A stretch of 64,000 nt of DNA from Taudactylus pleione (taxonomy: Eukaryota > Chordata > Amphibia > Anura > Myobatrachidae): assembly GCA_031769625.1 (NCBI GenBank), contig JAUIMM010000088.1, positions 5,037,501 to 5,101,500 of the forward strand, given 5' to 3'. Positions 36,280 through 48,010 of the stretch are shown one piece after another. The position numbers and the translations under genes were made by a program. Under the pieces are notes generated by a model. It did no database searches. It was given only the letters and a program-made list of their open reading frames with translations, and was not told the DNA's origin. Within the stretch, counting starts at the first letter, position 1; each line of letters opens with the position of its first letter.

Positions 36280-36322
<43 letters not shown>
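36274..36322. repeat. (TA)n microsatellite, target of the foldback hAT
   Basis: Roughly 22 TA units. The foldback element at 36323-39589 is inserted into it; TA units continue on the other side at 39590-39604. Confidence 0.95.
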
Positions 36323-36325
<3 letters not shown>

Positions 36326-39300
36326 GGGTGTGCACCGGCCACTTTTCGTGTTTTGTGTTTTGGTTTTGGATCTGGATCTTTCTTCGTGTTTTGGATCTGG
36401 ATTGGTTTTGCCAAAACCACCCTTCCGTGTTTTGGGTTCTGGGTTTTGTGTTTTGGATCTGGATTTTTTCTTAAAAAATAAAAAAAAAACGCTAAAATCA
36501 CATAAAATGGGCCTTTTTTTGTTCCTACGCTATTAATAACCCCAATAACATTAATTTTCACTCATTTCCACTCTATTCTGAACACCTCACAACTCACAAT
36601 ATTGTTTTTAGGCCAAAAGGTTGCACCGAGGTAGCTGGATGACTATGCTAAGCGACACAAGTGGGCGGCACAAACACGTGGCCCATCTAGGAGTGGCACT
36701 GCAGTGGCAGACAGGAAGCCAATCAGCGTTATGGTGCCCATTTGCATGTAGCATGAACCCGGGAGATCCGCGCTACATGCATCTGTGTGATTGGCACAGA
36801 GCAATGACAGGTCCGTGAGACCCGTCTGTGCTGCTGTGGTAAAAAAAAAAAAAAAAAACCTGTGTAAAAAAAGAAAAAAATGGCGTGCACCCCCCCAAAA
36901 AAGAGCAACCAGCCTCGGGCATTAGTAACCCAGTTCTGGGTGTGCTTAAATACAGGGGACAAACGACGTAGGGGTCCCCTGTACTTAAGCACAACCAGCA
37001 CCGGGCTAGTCAGAACCAGCGCTGGTTGCCAAAATACGGGGGACAAACGACGTAGGGGTCCCCCATATTCTGCGCAACCAGCTCTGGGCTCTGATCCGGT
37101 CCTGGTTCTGGAAATACAGGGGAAAAAAATTAGTAGGGTTCCCCTGTATGTTCCAGAAACAGCACTGGACTTTTTCTAGCGGGGGGCTGATGCCACAGCC
37201 AGGGGAGCCCTTTCACCAGGCCCCCCAGCCGCAGCATCAGCCCTGACCGCTAGTCAGCCCAGGCCGGGGATCCCTGGAGAGCTGGGGACCCCCCCAATAA
37301 AGGGGTCACCCTCTCCAGGGCACCCCAGGCCCAGGCTGATAGCCCGGGGCTATCCCCGCCACCCCTGGTGGCGGTGGGTGGCGGGTTGATTGTGTGGTGT
37401 GGTGTAAATAAAGAATATCAAACATTGTCTTTACAAGTAGAACTGCAAGTCCCAGCTAGCCTGCCCCGCATGCTGGTACTTGGAGAACCACAAGTACCAG
37501 CATGCAGGGCATTAAGGGCCCACTAGTACCTGTAGTTCACCTGTAAAAAAAATGTTTAAAAAAACACAGGACACACACACCGTGACAGTATAAGTTTATT
37601 AAACATACATACACACACACACACACATGTACACATACTCACCTATGTAACCTGTAGCATCGGTCCACTTGTCCGGTAAAGTATCCATAGGGGACCTGTG
37701 AAAAAAAACATACTCACCATCTCCTATGCGAGGTTCTGTCCTCTTCGTTCCAAAGTAGGCATCCCCGGACTTGGCAACAAAAAAAAACGAAAACGCGATC
37801 CACGAACTTAGTACCGTTCTATAGAACGGTACTTCCCGAATGAGAGCTTAGCGGCGGGGTATCACCATGGAAACCCCGCTGCTAAGCGTTCATTGGCTGA
37901 GAGAGGTCATCTCCCGTCTCTCAGCCAATGAACGGCTCCCTCCATTGTAGTCAATGGTGGGAGCCGCAGGGTAAACTTTAATAACCTTGCGGCTCCCACC
38001 ATTGACTACAATGGAGGGAGCCGTTCATTGGCTGAGAGACGGGAGATGACCTCTCTCAGCCAATGAACGCTTAGCAGCGGGGTTTCCATGGTGATACCCC
38101 GCCGCTAAGCTCTCATTCGGGAAGTACCGTTCTATAGAACGGTACTAAGTTCGTGGATCGCGTTTTCGTTTTTTTTTTTTGCCAAGTCCGGGGATGCCTA
38201 CTTTGGAACGAAGAGGACAGAACCTCGCATAGGAGATGGTGAGTATGTTTTTTTTCACAGGTCCCCTATGGATACTTTACCGGACAAGTGGACCGATGCT
38301 ACAGGTTACATAGGTGAGTATGTGTACATGTGTGTGTGTGTGTGTATGTATGTTTAATAAACTTATACTGTCACGGTGTGTGTGTCCTGTGTTTTTTTTA
38401 AACATTTTTTTACAGGTGAACTACAGGTACTAGTGGGCCCTTAATGCCCTGCATGCTGGTACTTGTGGTTCTCCAAGTACCAGCATGCGGGGCAGGCTTG
38501 CTGGGACTTGCAGTTCTACTTGTAAAGACAATGTTTGATATTCATTATTTACACCACACCACACAATCAACCCGCCACCCACCGCCACCAGGGGTGGCGG
38601 GGATAGCCCCGGGCTATCAGCCTGGGCCTGGGGTGCCCTGGAGAGGGTGACCCCTTTATTGGGGGGGTCCCCAGCTCTCCAGGGATCCCCGGCCTGGGCT
38701 GACTAGCGGTCAGGGCTGATGCTGCGGCTGGGGGGCCCGGTGAAAGGGCTCCCCTGGCTGTGGCATCAGCCCCCCGCTAGAAAAAGTCCAGTGCTGGTTC
38801 TGGAACATACAGGGGAACCCTACTAATTTTTTTCCCCTGTATTTTCAGAACCAGGACTGGATCAGAGCCCAGAGCTGGTTGCGCAGAATACGGGGGACCC
38901 CTACGTCGTTTGTCCCCCGTATTTTGGCAACCAGCGCTGGTTCTGACTAGCCCGGTGCTTGTTGTGCTTAAGTACAGGGGACCCCTACGTCGTTTGTCCC
39001 CTGTATTTAAGCACACCCAGCACTGGGTCACTAATGCCCGGGGCTGGTTGCTCTTTTTTGGGGGGGGCACGCCATTTTTTTCTTTTTTTACACAGGTTTT
39101 TTTTTTTTTTTACCACAGCAGCACAGACGGGTCTCACGGACCTGTCAGTGCTCTGTGTCAATGACACAGATGCAAGTAGCACAGATCTCCTGGTCCGTGC
39201 GTGCATCTGTGTCATTGAAATACACAGCAGCACAGACGGGTCTCACTGACCCATCTGTGCTCTGTGTCACTGTCAATCACACAGATGCATGTAGCACGGA

Positions 39301-39589
39301 TCTCACGAGTCCGTGCTACATGCAAATGAGCACCATAATGCTGATTGGCTGAGAGCCGTGACAGACGGCTCTGTCAGCCAATCAGCACTTTGCCCATTAA
39401 AGGCAAAGGCATTTTTTTAAAAATGGCCGCTCGAGGCAAAACCTCGAGATCCGACAGCAGATCTCGAGGTTTTGCCTCGGGAGAGGGATCCGGGGCAGAC
39501 AGGGAGATCCGAGCTTGGGCTCGGATCGCCCCGGATCCCCGAAGTTCGGGTGGGTTCGGTTCTCAGGGAACCGAACCCGCTCATCCCTA
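36323..39589. mobile_element. non-autonomous foldback hAT element (~2.65-kb near-palindrome)
   Basis: Left end TAGGGGTGTGCACCGGCC and right end CCGAACCCGCTCATCCCTA are those of the hAT at 24049-30184 in opposite orientation, and ATATATAT flanks both sides, compatible with an 8-bp duplication in the TA tract. Positions 36323-36717 match the right end of that element (GATCTGGATC, GGCCAAAAGGTTGCACCGAG). The interior is two ~1.25-kb arms (36718-37970 and 37985-39365) that are reverse complements of each other at roughly 97% by eye, joined by a 14-bp loop. Smaller palindromes sit inside the arms. The mirrored frames at 36880-37179 (+) and 38777-39070 (-) are the same sequence read from the two arms and show no known domain. 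Confidence 0.93.
37971..37984. other. centre (loop) of the large palindrome
   Basis: GTAAACTTTAATAA separates GGGAGCCGCAGG from CCTTGCGGCTCCC. All sequence on either side for over 1.2 kb is inverted and near identical, apart from an extra duplicated ~100-bp piece near the outer end of the right arm (about 39160-39300). Confidence 0.9.
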
Positions 39590-39604
39590 ATATATATATA
39601 TATA

Positions 39605-41940
39605 CTTTAGACAAGTCATCTCTATCCCTGAGGAAGAGGACAGCCTGGGGACTTGATGATGCAGTTAGCTGTGAATAGTGGACCCCAATGCCTACCCCCT
39701 GCTGCATCATAGCACAAATCACAGCCTTGCACAGTGGTGGGCAGGGCCATGTGATGTAATTTGAAATGCCATGCTCCCATTTCAACCTCCCCTCCAGAAT
39801 CTCTTGAGGCAGAAGAATAAAACAGTCAGCAGGTATGGTTTTATGTTTTTCCTTTATTACATTTATTCTTTTTATGCTGTCCTGAAACATGATACTTGAT
39901 AAATAGCAAAAGCATGGGGAAGCCATCACCGGTGATATGTAATTGTGGAAGGGTTATCGCTGGTGGTAACCCTCTTAATATACAGCAGCATATTTTTAAA
40001 AGAAAATTTGCAGGATATCCCCTGAAAACACCCATTTTCGGGGATACCTGCTAATATTAAGGATTCCCAGGATATAATATAGAGGAACCGCAGTAGATAG
40101 CTGTCCCTCCATTTCCGACCACAAAGCAAAACAACAGGTTTCTATGGGGTCTTCTATACTGTTGGATTTACCAAGCATGCCCCGGCAGCTGAAGATGGCG
40201 TTAGCCTATAGTGGCCTATGGTTACTATAACACCATTATTTTCTAAGAGGGATCCATCTGTGTTGCCCCTAATGACGCATGCACATCACCTGCAGAGGAC
40301 CCGAACCAGGAAGCTATCACTCTACTTCCAGCTCTTCCCCGGGATGAGCTCTTATTGGATCCCATCTCCCGGCAGAGCAAGATGGGCACATTTGTGTAGA
40401 AACAACAGTTTGTGCAAACAGAGAGGAGGAGTTGGGCGTAGTAAAGTACGGAGTTGGGAGAGCAGAGGAGAAATGAGATTTAGGCAGTGAGATTATGGAA
40501 ATGAAATATTATATAACCTCATAGCAACCTTTATTAATGACTCATTGTAGCAATATTTATTGAATTAATCATATGAGTGAGAGAACCTCTGGGCTGCCTT
40601 TGTTACATGTAGCCAGGGGCGCAGGTACACATTACTTGAGCCAGGCCTTTGGATTGGCCTGGGAGTGCGGGGGAGGCATAACCATGCCTCCACACCATGC
40701 CCCATGATCTCCCAGGACTGTGCACCAGGACGGTGTGTATAGTAGTCGCTCCATCTCCAGTAGCCATACCCTCTTAGTACTCGGGACCACCCTATGTCTT
40801 GCCGGCCCTGCGTCTAACAAGCTTGTGTTTTTGGATTAAAAACATAATAATTCTTACATTCCTTAAAGGGCTCCTTTATTGAAGTGCAACAGCCGAGTGA
40901 AAAAAGTGGTCCATTACAAGTATAGAACCCGTTCAAGTCCTTCTGCCAGAGTGGAAGTGGCTGTTTGTATTTTTTAACCCCTTTATTTCCTTTAAATATT
41001 TACTCCACAAAATCAAAACTCATTTTGCACTGCTTCACAAAACTAGGAGTAACAGTACGGGCCAGATGTACTAAGCATCCCCCTTAATCTGCTCTGTACC
41101 TCCCAAGGAATGTCTTTAGTCCACCCAAACCCTCCCATCGGTGGTGCAGACTTCTGCCACTCTGCAAATACTTCATAAACCCATGGACTTTCACAGATAT
41201 CTTTGTGCACCTGTGTGAATCAGTAGCACTGCCAGATCCATTCATATGCTAGTTATCTGACAGTATTACTTATGAGTGTTCTGAGGTGAACAGAGGCTTT
41301 TTGTCACCGTTCTACTAGTTCTGCACATCTGCCAGAAATAAAAGGACATGAACAATGTAAAACCTACTTCACAGGGTAAAAGCAATGTTGATTGAAAGAC
41401 TATTTCGGCCTTCAAAAGCAAACTTTGATATCTCTTTTATATTAAATGGTTTATTAACTCACAATATGGTATTTATGGAGAATTAATATTCTCCGCTCAG
41501 CACATAAGAGAACTACATGTGTTGAACGGACGGTACATTGTTTACAGATGATAGAAATCTATACGGCGAATCTTTCTTTAGTGCCATGTTAAAAACTGGC
41601 CTCTTATTTCAGCATTATACAGAGCGAGGGTTTAGGTTTTTCTGGCCTGACGCAAAAAACTGCCAGTATTAATGCCAGGCACTGTACACATATTTATTCT
41701 ATCTTGTCGATCAAACCGATGGTCCATACTGTAGACAATAATGGTTTGACTGGACTTTATAAATTTTAAAAATCCAGGCAGGAATATGATAGTCTATAAT
41801 AAAGTGTGACTATACTGCATGGGAACAGATTTCAGGCACAGGTGGCCATTAGTGTGTTACGCATGCTTTGAGGGGATTAAAGAGACATTCTGCTAAAATA
41901 TATATATTTTTATTAACAAAATATTTGACTAATAAAGCTG
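39605..41940. other. asic1 intron, mostly anonymous
   Basis: No exon or intact element. Fragments of common repeats occur, for example GGGCGCAGGTACAC at about 40617 and GGGCCAGATGTACTAAGCAT at about 41060, both one-ended. Frames here carry no recognisable motif. Confidence 0.45.
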
Positions 41941-42029
41941 TTTTTGAGAAACAAATCAAGGATGTGTCTGTGTCTGAGAGCAGAGCAGGGGCAGATTAAG
42001 AGAGGAGGGAGACTGTTTGCAGCCTCCAT

Positions 42030-42494
42030 GCAAGCACCCTCCTCTCCCTGTGGTGCAGACGCCAGCACCCTCCTCTCTCTCTCTGTGGTGCAGATGCCAG
42101 CACCCTCCTCTCCCTGTGGTGCAGATACCAGCACCCTCCTCTCCCTGTGGTGCAGATACCAGCACCCTCCTCTCTCTGTGGTGCAGGTGCAAGCACACTC
42201 CTCTCTCTCTCTGTGGCGCAGATGCCAGCACCCTCCTCTCCCTGTGGTGCAGATGCCAGCACCCTCCTCTCTCTCTCTGTGGTGCAGATGCCAGCACCCT
42301 CCTCTCTGTCTGTGGTGCAGATGCCAGCACCCTCCTCTCTGTCTGTGGTGCAGATGCCAGCACCCTCCTCTCTCTGTGGTGCAGATGCCAGCACCCTCCT
42401 CTCCCTGTGGTGCAGATGCAAGCACCTGCCTCTCTCTGTGGTGCAGGTGCCAGCACCCTCCTCTCCCTGTGGTGCAGATACCAGCACCCTCCTA
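42030..42494. repeat. 31-37-bp minisatellite, ~14 units
   Basis: Tandem units of CTGTGGTGCAGATGCCAGCA plus CCCTCCTCTC, lengthened by variable (CT)n. Long frames on both strands (ASAPQREEGAGICTT; GADASTLLSLWCRCQHPP) are produced by the repeat and are not genes. It is followed directly by the interspersed repeat at 42500. Confidence 0.95.
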
Positions 42495-42499
42495 TGGGT

Positions 42500-42850
42500 T
42501 CCCGGTGGTCGTGATGCCGCCGGACAGAAAACAGACAGTGACATCCTGACAGAATCCCGACACCCGTAGGTAAGTACTCCTAACGCTAACCTGTACCCCT
42601 CCCCTAACCCTCCCTCCCCAGTGCCTGAACCTAACCTCCCCATCAGTGTCTAAACCTAACCTCCCCCTCCCCACACCTAAACCTAACCCTCCCCCCTTAG
42701 TGTCTAACCGTAACCCTTCCCAAAGTGCCTAACCCTAACCCCGAACCCTCCTCTTACTCCTGATACCTTTGGGATGCCGGCGGTCAGGATTCTGGAGCTG
42801 GTATCTTGACGCTGTCGGGATTCCGGCAATGGTATTTAGTCTACTGACTA
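42500..42850 (-). repeat. CCTAACCCTAAC-containing interspersed repeat (copy 3, inverted)
   Basis: Motifs of the family at 34507 in reverse: GACAGAATCCCGACACCCG, GTAGGTAAGTACTCCTAACG, repeated CCTAACCCTAACC with CTCCCC, then GATGCCGGCGGTCAGGATTC. Non-coding. Confidence 0.7.
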
Positions 42851-43059
42851 CTTCCCCATTGCACAAGCCATAATTACAGGCAAACACCCTCCTTACACAG
42901 GAAGACATTACACAGTGCCCCAAATCCTGTCACATCACATTTAGATCTCTTATTGCCTTGCATGTTGCAGAAACAACGCCCCATAAGCATAGCACACAGA
43001 AAACACCCATTGCACAGTTATTACGTACACTCTGGCTATAGGCATAATCAGACACTTAC

Positions 43060-43213
43060 GCTATATACTGCTCGCTTTTGTTATATTTCTTGGCTAGGTA
43101 CCGTGCTGAAGCTTTGCTGGGGATTTTCACCATGGACAGCTCCTTCCCAAATCTTGTCATGTTACATGGAGTCTCACACACACAGTAGTCATTATCTTTT
43201 TCCACCAGGAAAT
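43060..43213 (-). CDS. asic1: asic1 coding exon (palm/knuckle, cysteine-rich)
   Basis: This 154-nt exon encodes 50 full codons from [16 protein letters not shown] to [10 protein letters not shown], with split codons at both ends. Landmarks are the CVC and PC cysteines of the extracellular disulfide core, the [14 protein letters not shown] stretch, and the helix ARYLAKKYN that forms the knuckle in ASIC1 structures. The acceptor reads ...GCCTCAG and the donor GTAAGT on the minus strand. The NMT and NKS tripeptides are potential N-glycosylation sequons. The final bases GC join G from the exon at 9471-9562 to give Ala where mammals have Gly (YIA-ENIL versus YIG-ENIL in family knowledge). A 33.5-kb intron separates it from the next exon. 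Confidence 0.95.
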
Positions 43214-43578
43214 CTGAGGCAGTTGAGAGGAGAGCAAGACAAAAGAATCAAGACCAAAAGAAACCTAAAGAAGCACATTCACTGACCTATAAAAAAAACA
43301 ACAAAAAAATTGTTCGAAATATAACAAAGCTATAGAAAAATAACGTGTTATATTTTATTTCTAAATGTAACATTGCTTTTGGCCATAGTAGGCCAGCAGT
43401 GCGACTAGTAATACAAAATGATGTCTGCTGTTTATGTTCAAATTAAATAAAATGTTTTAAAAAAAACATTAAAATGTAACAATTTAAGCTTCAGAACAGG
43501 CAACGCTTATAAATAATTTATTTGTCTTTTTCCTTTTTACTCGAAGTTCAAGCTGCGAAAGTGGATAAGGCAGTAAAA
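43214..43578. other. asic1: asic1 intron next to the 43060 exon
   Basis: Sequence immediately 5' (minus strand) of the palm/knuckle exon, including its polypyrimidine tract and branch region. AT-rich, no repeat recognised. Confidence 0.5.
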
Positions 43579-43994
43579 GGTCTATTCATCAAGCACTGCA
43601 GAGCGTCAGTACTAATTTAGTTTCAACTCGCTGCGAGTTCCAACGAAACACAGGAACTATTCAACATTGTTCCAGTGCAGGGACAGCTTATCTGACAATC
43701 AGCCGTCACTGCAATCTTTATTACTGCTAAATCCACAGCAATGAAACTAAACAATGCTGTGTCTGAGTCGGCAGTGTTAGTGCACATGGAGATACCCAAT
43801 TGTCTGCGGGGAGCGGAGCTTCGAGAATGGACACCAACTGAAGATGGCGTCCGTTCCCGCAATCACATTCCAAAAATTATTATTTTCGGAGTTTGATGAA
43901 TTGGGAACTGAGGAGTATGCGGACCACTGTTAAATGAATGGGGCCAGCACTAGGTGATATTTTCCCCTACTTTTAAGCATAATGAATAGGCCCC
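43579..43994. mobile_element. MITE with GGTCTATTCATCA ends
   Basis: Left end GGTCTATTCATCAAGCACTG and right end GCATAATGAATAGGCCCC. About 416 bp. Related by its ends to 19579-20397 and 33228-33676, but the interior is different. Confidence 0.6.
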
Positions 43995-44296
43995 ACAGAG
44001 ACAAATCAAACTGACCCATCAATCTCGATCCTGCACCTAACAACTTAGAGGCCAGGCAGCTCCCAAGGCCCACAAGTATGCAATGACAAAAAATTCTCCC
44101 ATTCGTGAAATCAGTACATACTCCTTTGCCCTGAAAATACAGATTATTACAACTTTTAATTGTAGACTGCTTTCTTCACTTCTGACCAACTATGGACAGA
44201 ATATGGTGACTGTGTTTTCCTATCAATTACAATAATTCTATGTATACTTATTCATTTCTTTGCTGATTATTAAGTCGCATTCATACTGAAACATAG

Positions 44297-44798
44297 GTCC
44301 TGATTCAGAGTTGTACGCTAATGCCGCCGCTGCTGTGTCTGTGTGCGCAGCTGCTGTGCAAAATTATGCAAATGACAGACGTCAAGAGATGTACCGAGCC
44401 AGCCACTGGCTTCTTTGCAAAGCCAATCATCTGCATACAAAGACGCAGCAACGGTCGCACATCACTAGATTATCCCAGACCTGAATGAGCCTACGGTCCC
44501 GCACAATGGCCATGGGAACTAAGACGCCTGAGCCATATTTCTTGCATATGGCAATGCAGACACATGGAGTGACATGCCCCCGTAACGTTTGCGACACGCC
44601 TGCGTGCTTTGCCGCCACCCCCCATTACCTACAAAAACAGTCCCTGTCTGTCAATGGCACTGCTAGTAAAAAGTCAGTGTGTGCGGCTACGGTTATTGAT
44701 ACTGACATATGCACATTGCAACCAGGATGCATGCGCAGATTGGCGATAATCGCTCAACTGCGAAACTTTGGTAGATCGTGAAAATCTGAATCAGGCCC
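44297..44798. mobile_element. MITE with GTCCTGATTCAGAG ends
   Basis: Left end GGTCCTGATTCAGAGTTG, right end TCTGAATCAGGCCC. About 500 bp, rich in short alternating purine-pyrimidine motifs (TGTGTGCGCA). One-ended fragments with the same terminus occur at 9837 and 49363-49380. Confidence 0.65.
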
Positions 44799-45600
44799 AC
44801 AGTACACAGAGTACACCCTGAATCTTGAATATAGATTTACTTTAAGGTTTGTAAATACAACAAGATCAGAAAGACCAAAAAGTTAAATGAATCTATTGAG
44901 CGCTATAATGTGTTCTTGCCGTGACCGGTCAGCAGGTATGTAAAGCTTACCACATACACAACAATGTGTACTCCCAATTTTCATGTTGAGCCTCCAGGTA
45001 TATTCAGAAGTAGTCTATTATGATGCCAAGGACCTCACATTGCAGCAGCCGATGCTGAGCAGTAGTATTAATGAAGGCTTGACCTTTCTGCCATACGTGT
45101 TTTCCTATCACAACATTTCTCATAGCATATCATAATGACATTTTCTTTGCAGCCTCTGCTTGGCACGGTAGTGATGTTAGCCTGTGGCCTTTTATGTCTT
45201 ATATTATGGTATTTTTTTTTTACTTAAAGTGGAATTCGCCATTCAGAGAATTCTTTTGTCCAGGTAGATTTAGTTTATTTTTGAGCTCCTTGGATATGAC
45301 AGGGTAACGTTTGGCCCGTGCATTGGATAAAACTACATCTAGAAAAGCAGATTAGATCGGAAACATGGCAACAAAAATAATCACATATTCCCGATATACA
45401 GAACTTTATACATGTGAAGTTCTCCTCAACTTCTGCTGACCAATGATGACGGGTTATTTTTTTACCCATGGTACTGAGCAGGATATTACAGATTAGCTTC
45501 AAAGCTAAAGACAATATACTCACACATATTTGTGTGTTTGCGTATAATTTGGCCTAGCACATATGGGGGATGCTAGTGTCTGTAAGGTTAAGCTGTCCTT
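44799..45600. other. asic1 intron, nothing recognised
   Basis: AT-rich intronic sequence without exon, inverted-repeat element or tandem repeat that I can support. Confidence 0.4.
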
Positions 45601-45639
45601 TCATGAATTCTAAGGGCAGAATTTACAAAACAGCGGCTT

Positions 45640-45729
45640 GCAGGGGAACATTTTAAATGGCACTCGGAGTCAGTGTAAAGCACACCGGCTTTACACTGAC
45701 TCCGAGTGCCGTTTAAAATATTCCCCTGC
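45640..45729. repeat. 90-bp hairpin-forming inverted repeat
   Basis: GCAGGGGAACATTTTAAATG GCACTCGGAGTCAGTGTAAAG is followed after a few bases by its near-perfect reverse complement ending TTCCCCTGC. It lies in a larger degraded repeat bounded roughly by GGGCAGAATTTAC (45615) and GTAAATTTACCCC (46322-46334). Confidence 0.8.
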
Positions 45730-45879
45730 AACTCGCCGGGAAGCAGCGGCTTACAGAAGATTGCATTATCACCCAAGATTTTCTGTCTAAATAGAAATCT
45801 CTCCCGAGTTTGCTTTTAGTAAATTTCCGAGTTGGTGAAAATGGAATCAGTATGATTTACCGCCGGCTGACAGCAGAAG

Positions 45880-46290
45880 CCCGGTAGTGAATATCCCAAC
45901 AGGTAAGTATTTTTTCTATTTACTAACCTAACCTCCACCCCTAACCCTAACTCTCCCTTAGGGGTGCCTAACCCTAACCTCCCTCCCAAGTGCCTAACCC
46001 TAACCCCCCCTTCCCCTAGCCTAACCCTAACCTCCCGGGGGGTGCCTAACCCTAAGTCCCACCCAGGAGCCCCTAACCTAACCCTCCACCCCCGCAGCTG
46101 TCCGCGCCCGGCTTACCTTCAATCGGTAAGCCAGATGTCGGGCTCCCGGCGTATGTCTAATGACAGGCGTCGGGATTTAGACGCCGGTCATTAGACACTT
46201 GGCGGGATTAGACAGTCAGGATGCCGACGGTCATCATTTAGACCGTCGGCATCCCGACTGCATCCCGGTGAAAATGGTTAAACTCACCCG
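45880..46290 (-). repeat. CCTAACCCTAAC-containing interspersed repeat (copy 4, inverted)
   Basis: AACAGGTAAGTATTTTTTC, then several CCTAACCCTAACCTCCC units, then GACAGGCGTCGGGATTTAGACGCCGGTCATTAG, a hairpin shared with copy 1. Non-coding. Confidence 0.7.
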
Positions 46291-47034
46291 AGATTGCAAT
46301 CTCGACCAAACATGATTCTTAGTAAATTTACCCCATAGAATTCAGATAACAATTCTAACCCTCACTTATAAAGCACTCACTACCCCTCCTACAGCTCAAA
46401 CCTTATTTCTGTTCACATTCCCTCCCGATCCCTCTGCTCTTCCTATGGTTGCTGCCTCCACTCCAACCTGGCTACCTCCTTCAGTGGCATCACTAGGGGA
46501 TTGCGAGCCACACTGGCTGACACCATCAGTGGCGTAACTACCGCACCCGCAGACCGTGCCATGGCTTGGGGGCGCGGTGGCGGGGGCTGAAGATTCCATA
46601 CGGACTGACCGTCCGCATGAAATCTGCTGAAAATGGCCCTCCAAAAATGGCCGCCGCCTAGGAGGAGACATATGCTAGAGGTCCTTCTGGACCTTTAGCA
46701 TCTGTTAGTCACCCAGGCAGGGCGGTAGTGTGGACCGCACATAAGTGCAGTCCGCACTACACTACTAGTATAGCAAACACACAGCCGCCGGCGCCGGCAG
46801 CTGTGTGTTTTAGCAGCCGATGAGAGTCAGATAGACTCTCATTGGCTGCTTGCCTTCCGGCTTCCACAGTGGGTGATGGGAGAGGTGTCTCCCATCACCC
46901 ACTGATGTCTCTCCCATCATGCAGAGCGGGCCGGCCCAGGAGGACGCTGGATGGAGGAGCAGATGCCGGAGCATGGATCAAGGTAAGTGGATTTTTTGTG
47001 TGTGTGTCTGTCTGGCGGGGGTGTTTACTACTAC

Positions 47035-48010
47035 TACGGGGACTGCATAGAGGGGGATTACTTCTGGGGGCACTGCTGGGAGGGACTACCACTGGGGCAC
47101 TGCTGGGGGGGTAGACTACCACTGGGGGCACTTCTGGGGGGACTACTACTGGGGGCATTGCAGGGGGGGACTACTGCTGGGGGGGCCTACTACTGTGGGC
47201 ATTGCTGGGGGGGCTACTACTGGGGGCATTGCTGGGGGGGACTACTACTGGGGGCATTGCTGGGGGGACCACTACTGGGGGCACTGCACTGGTGGGACCA
47301 CTACTGAGGGCAAAGCGTGGGTGGGGATTACTGCTGGGGGCACTGCATATATGGGGATTACTGCTGGGGGCACTGCATAGGTGGGGATTACTGCTGGGGG
47401 CATTGCTGGGGGAGGACTACTACTAGAGGCACTGCTGGGGGGTTAGTACTGGGGTCACTATATAAGGGGGACTACTACTGGGGCCTTATATAAGGGGCAC
47501 TGCATAGGGGGACCACTATCTGGGGCACTATATAAGGGGCACTGCATAGGGGGACTACTACTGGGGGCATTGCTGGGGGAGACTACTACTGGGGGCATTG
47601 CTGGGGGGGACAACTACTGGGGGCATTGCTGGGGGGACTACTACTGGGGGCACTGCTGGGAGGACTACTACTGGAGGCACTGATGGGACCACTACTGGGG
47701 ACACTGCACTGGTGAGACCACTACTGAGGGTACTGCATAGGTGGGGATTACTGCTGGGGGCACTGCATAGGTGGGGGACTACTACTGAGGACATTGCTGT
47801 GGGAAGACTACTACTGGAGGCACTGCTGGGGGGACTACTACTGGGGGCACTGCTGAGGGGTTAGTACTGGGGTCACTATATAAGGGGAACTACTACTGGG
47901 GGCATTATATAAGGGGTACTGCATAGGGGGACCACTACCTGGGGAACTATATAAGGGGCACTGCATAGGGGACCACTACTGGGGGCACTGTACAAGGGGC
48001 ACTGCATAAG
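47035..48010. repeat. G-rich ~28-bp minisatellite inside the hAT-like element
   Basis: Irregular units of GGGGGGACTACTACTGGGGG CATTGCTG with variants CACTGCATAG, TATATAAGGGG and GGTGGGGATTACTGCTG. Roughly 30 units. The plus strand is very rich in G runs of 4-7. Long frames (GGTTTGGIAGG...) are products of the repeat. Confidence 0.95.

Noticed and set aside
41913..42643. Cys/His-rich frames on both strands resembling zinc-finger repeats
   Set aside because: Created by the 31-37-bp minisatellite; spacing varies with (CT)n and no finger consensus is met.
46987..47864. Gly-rich frames (GGTTTGGIAGG...)
   Set aside because: Read-through of a G-rich minisatellite inside a non-coding hAT-like element.
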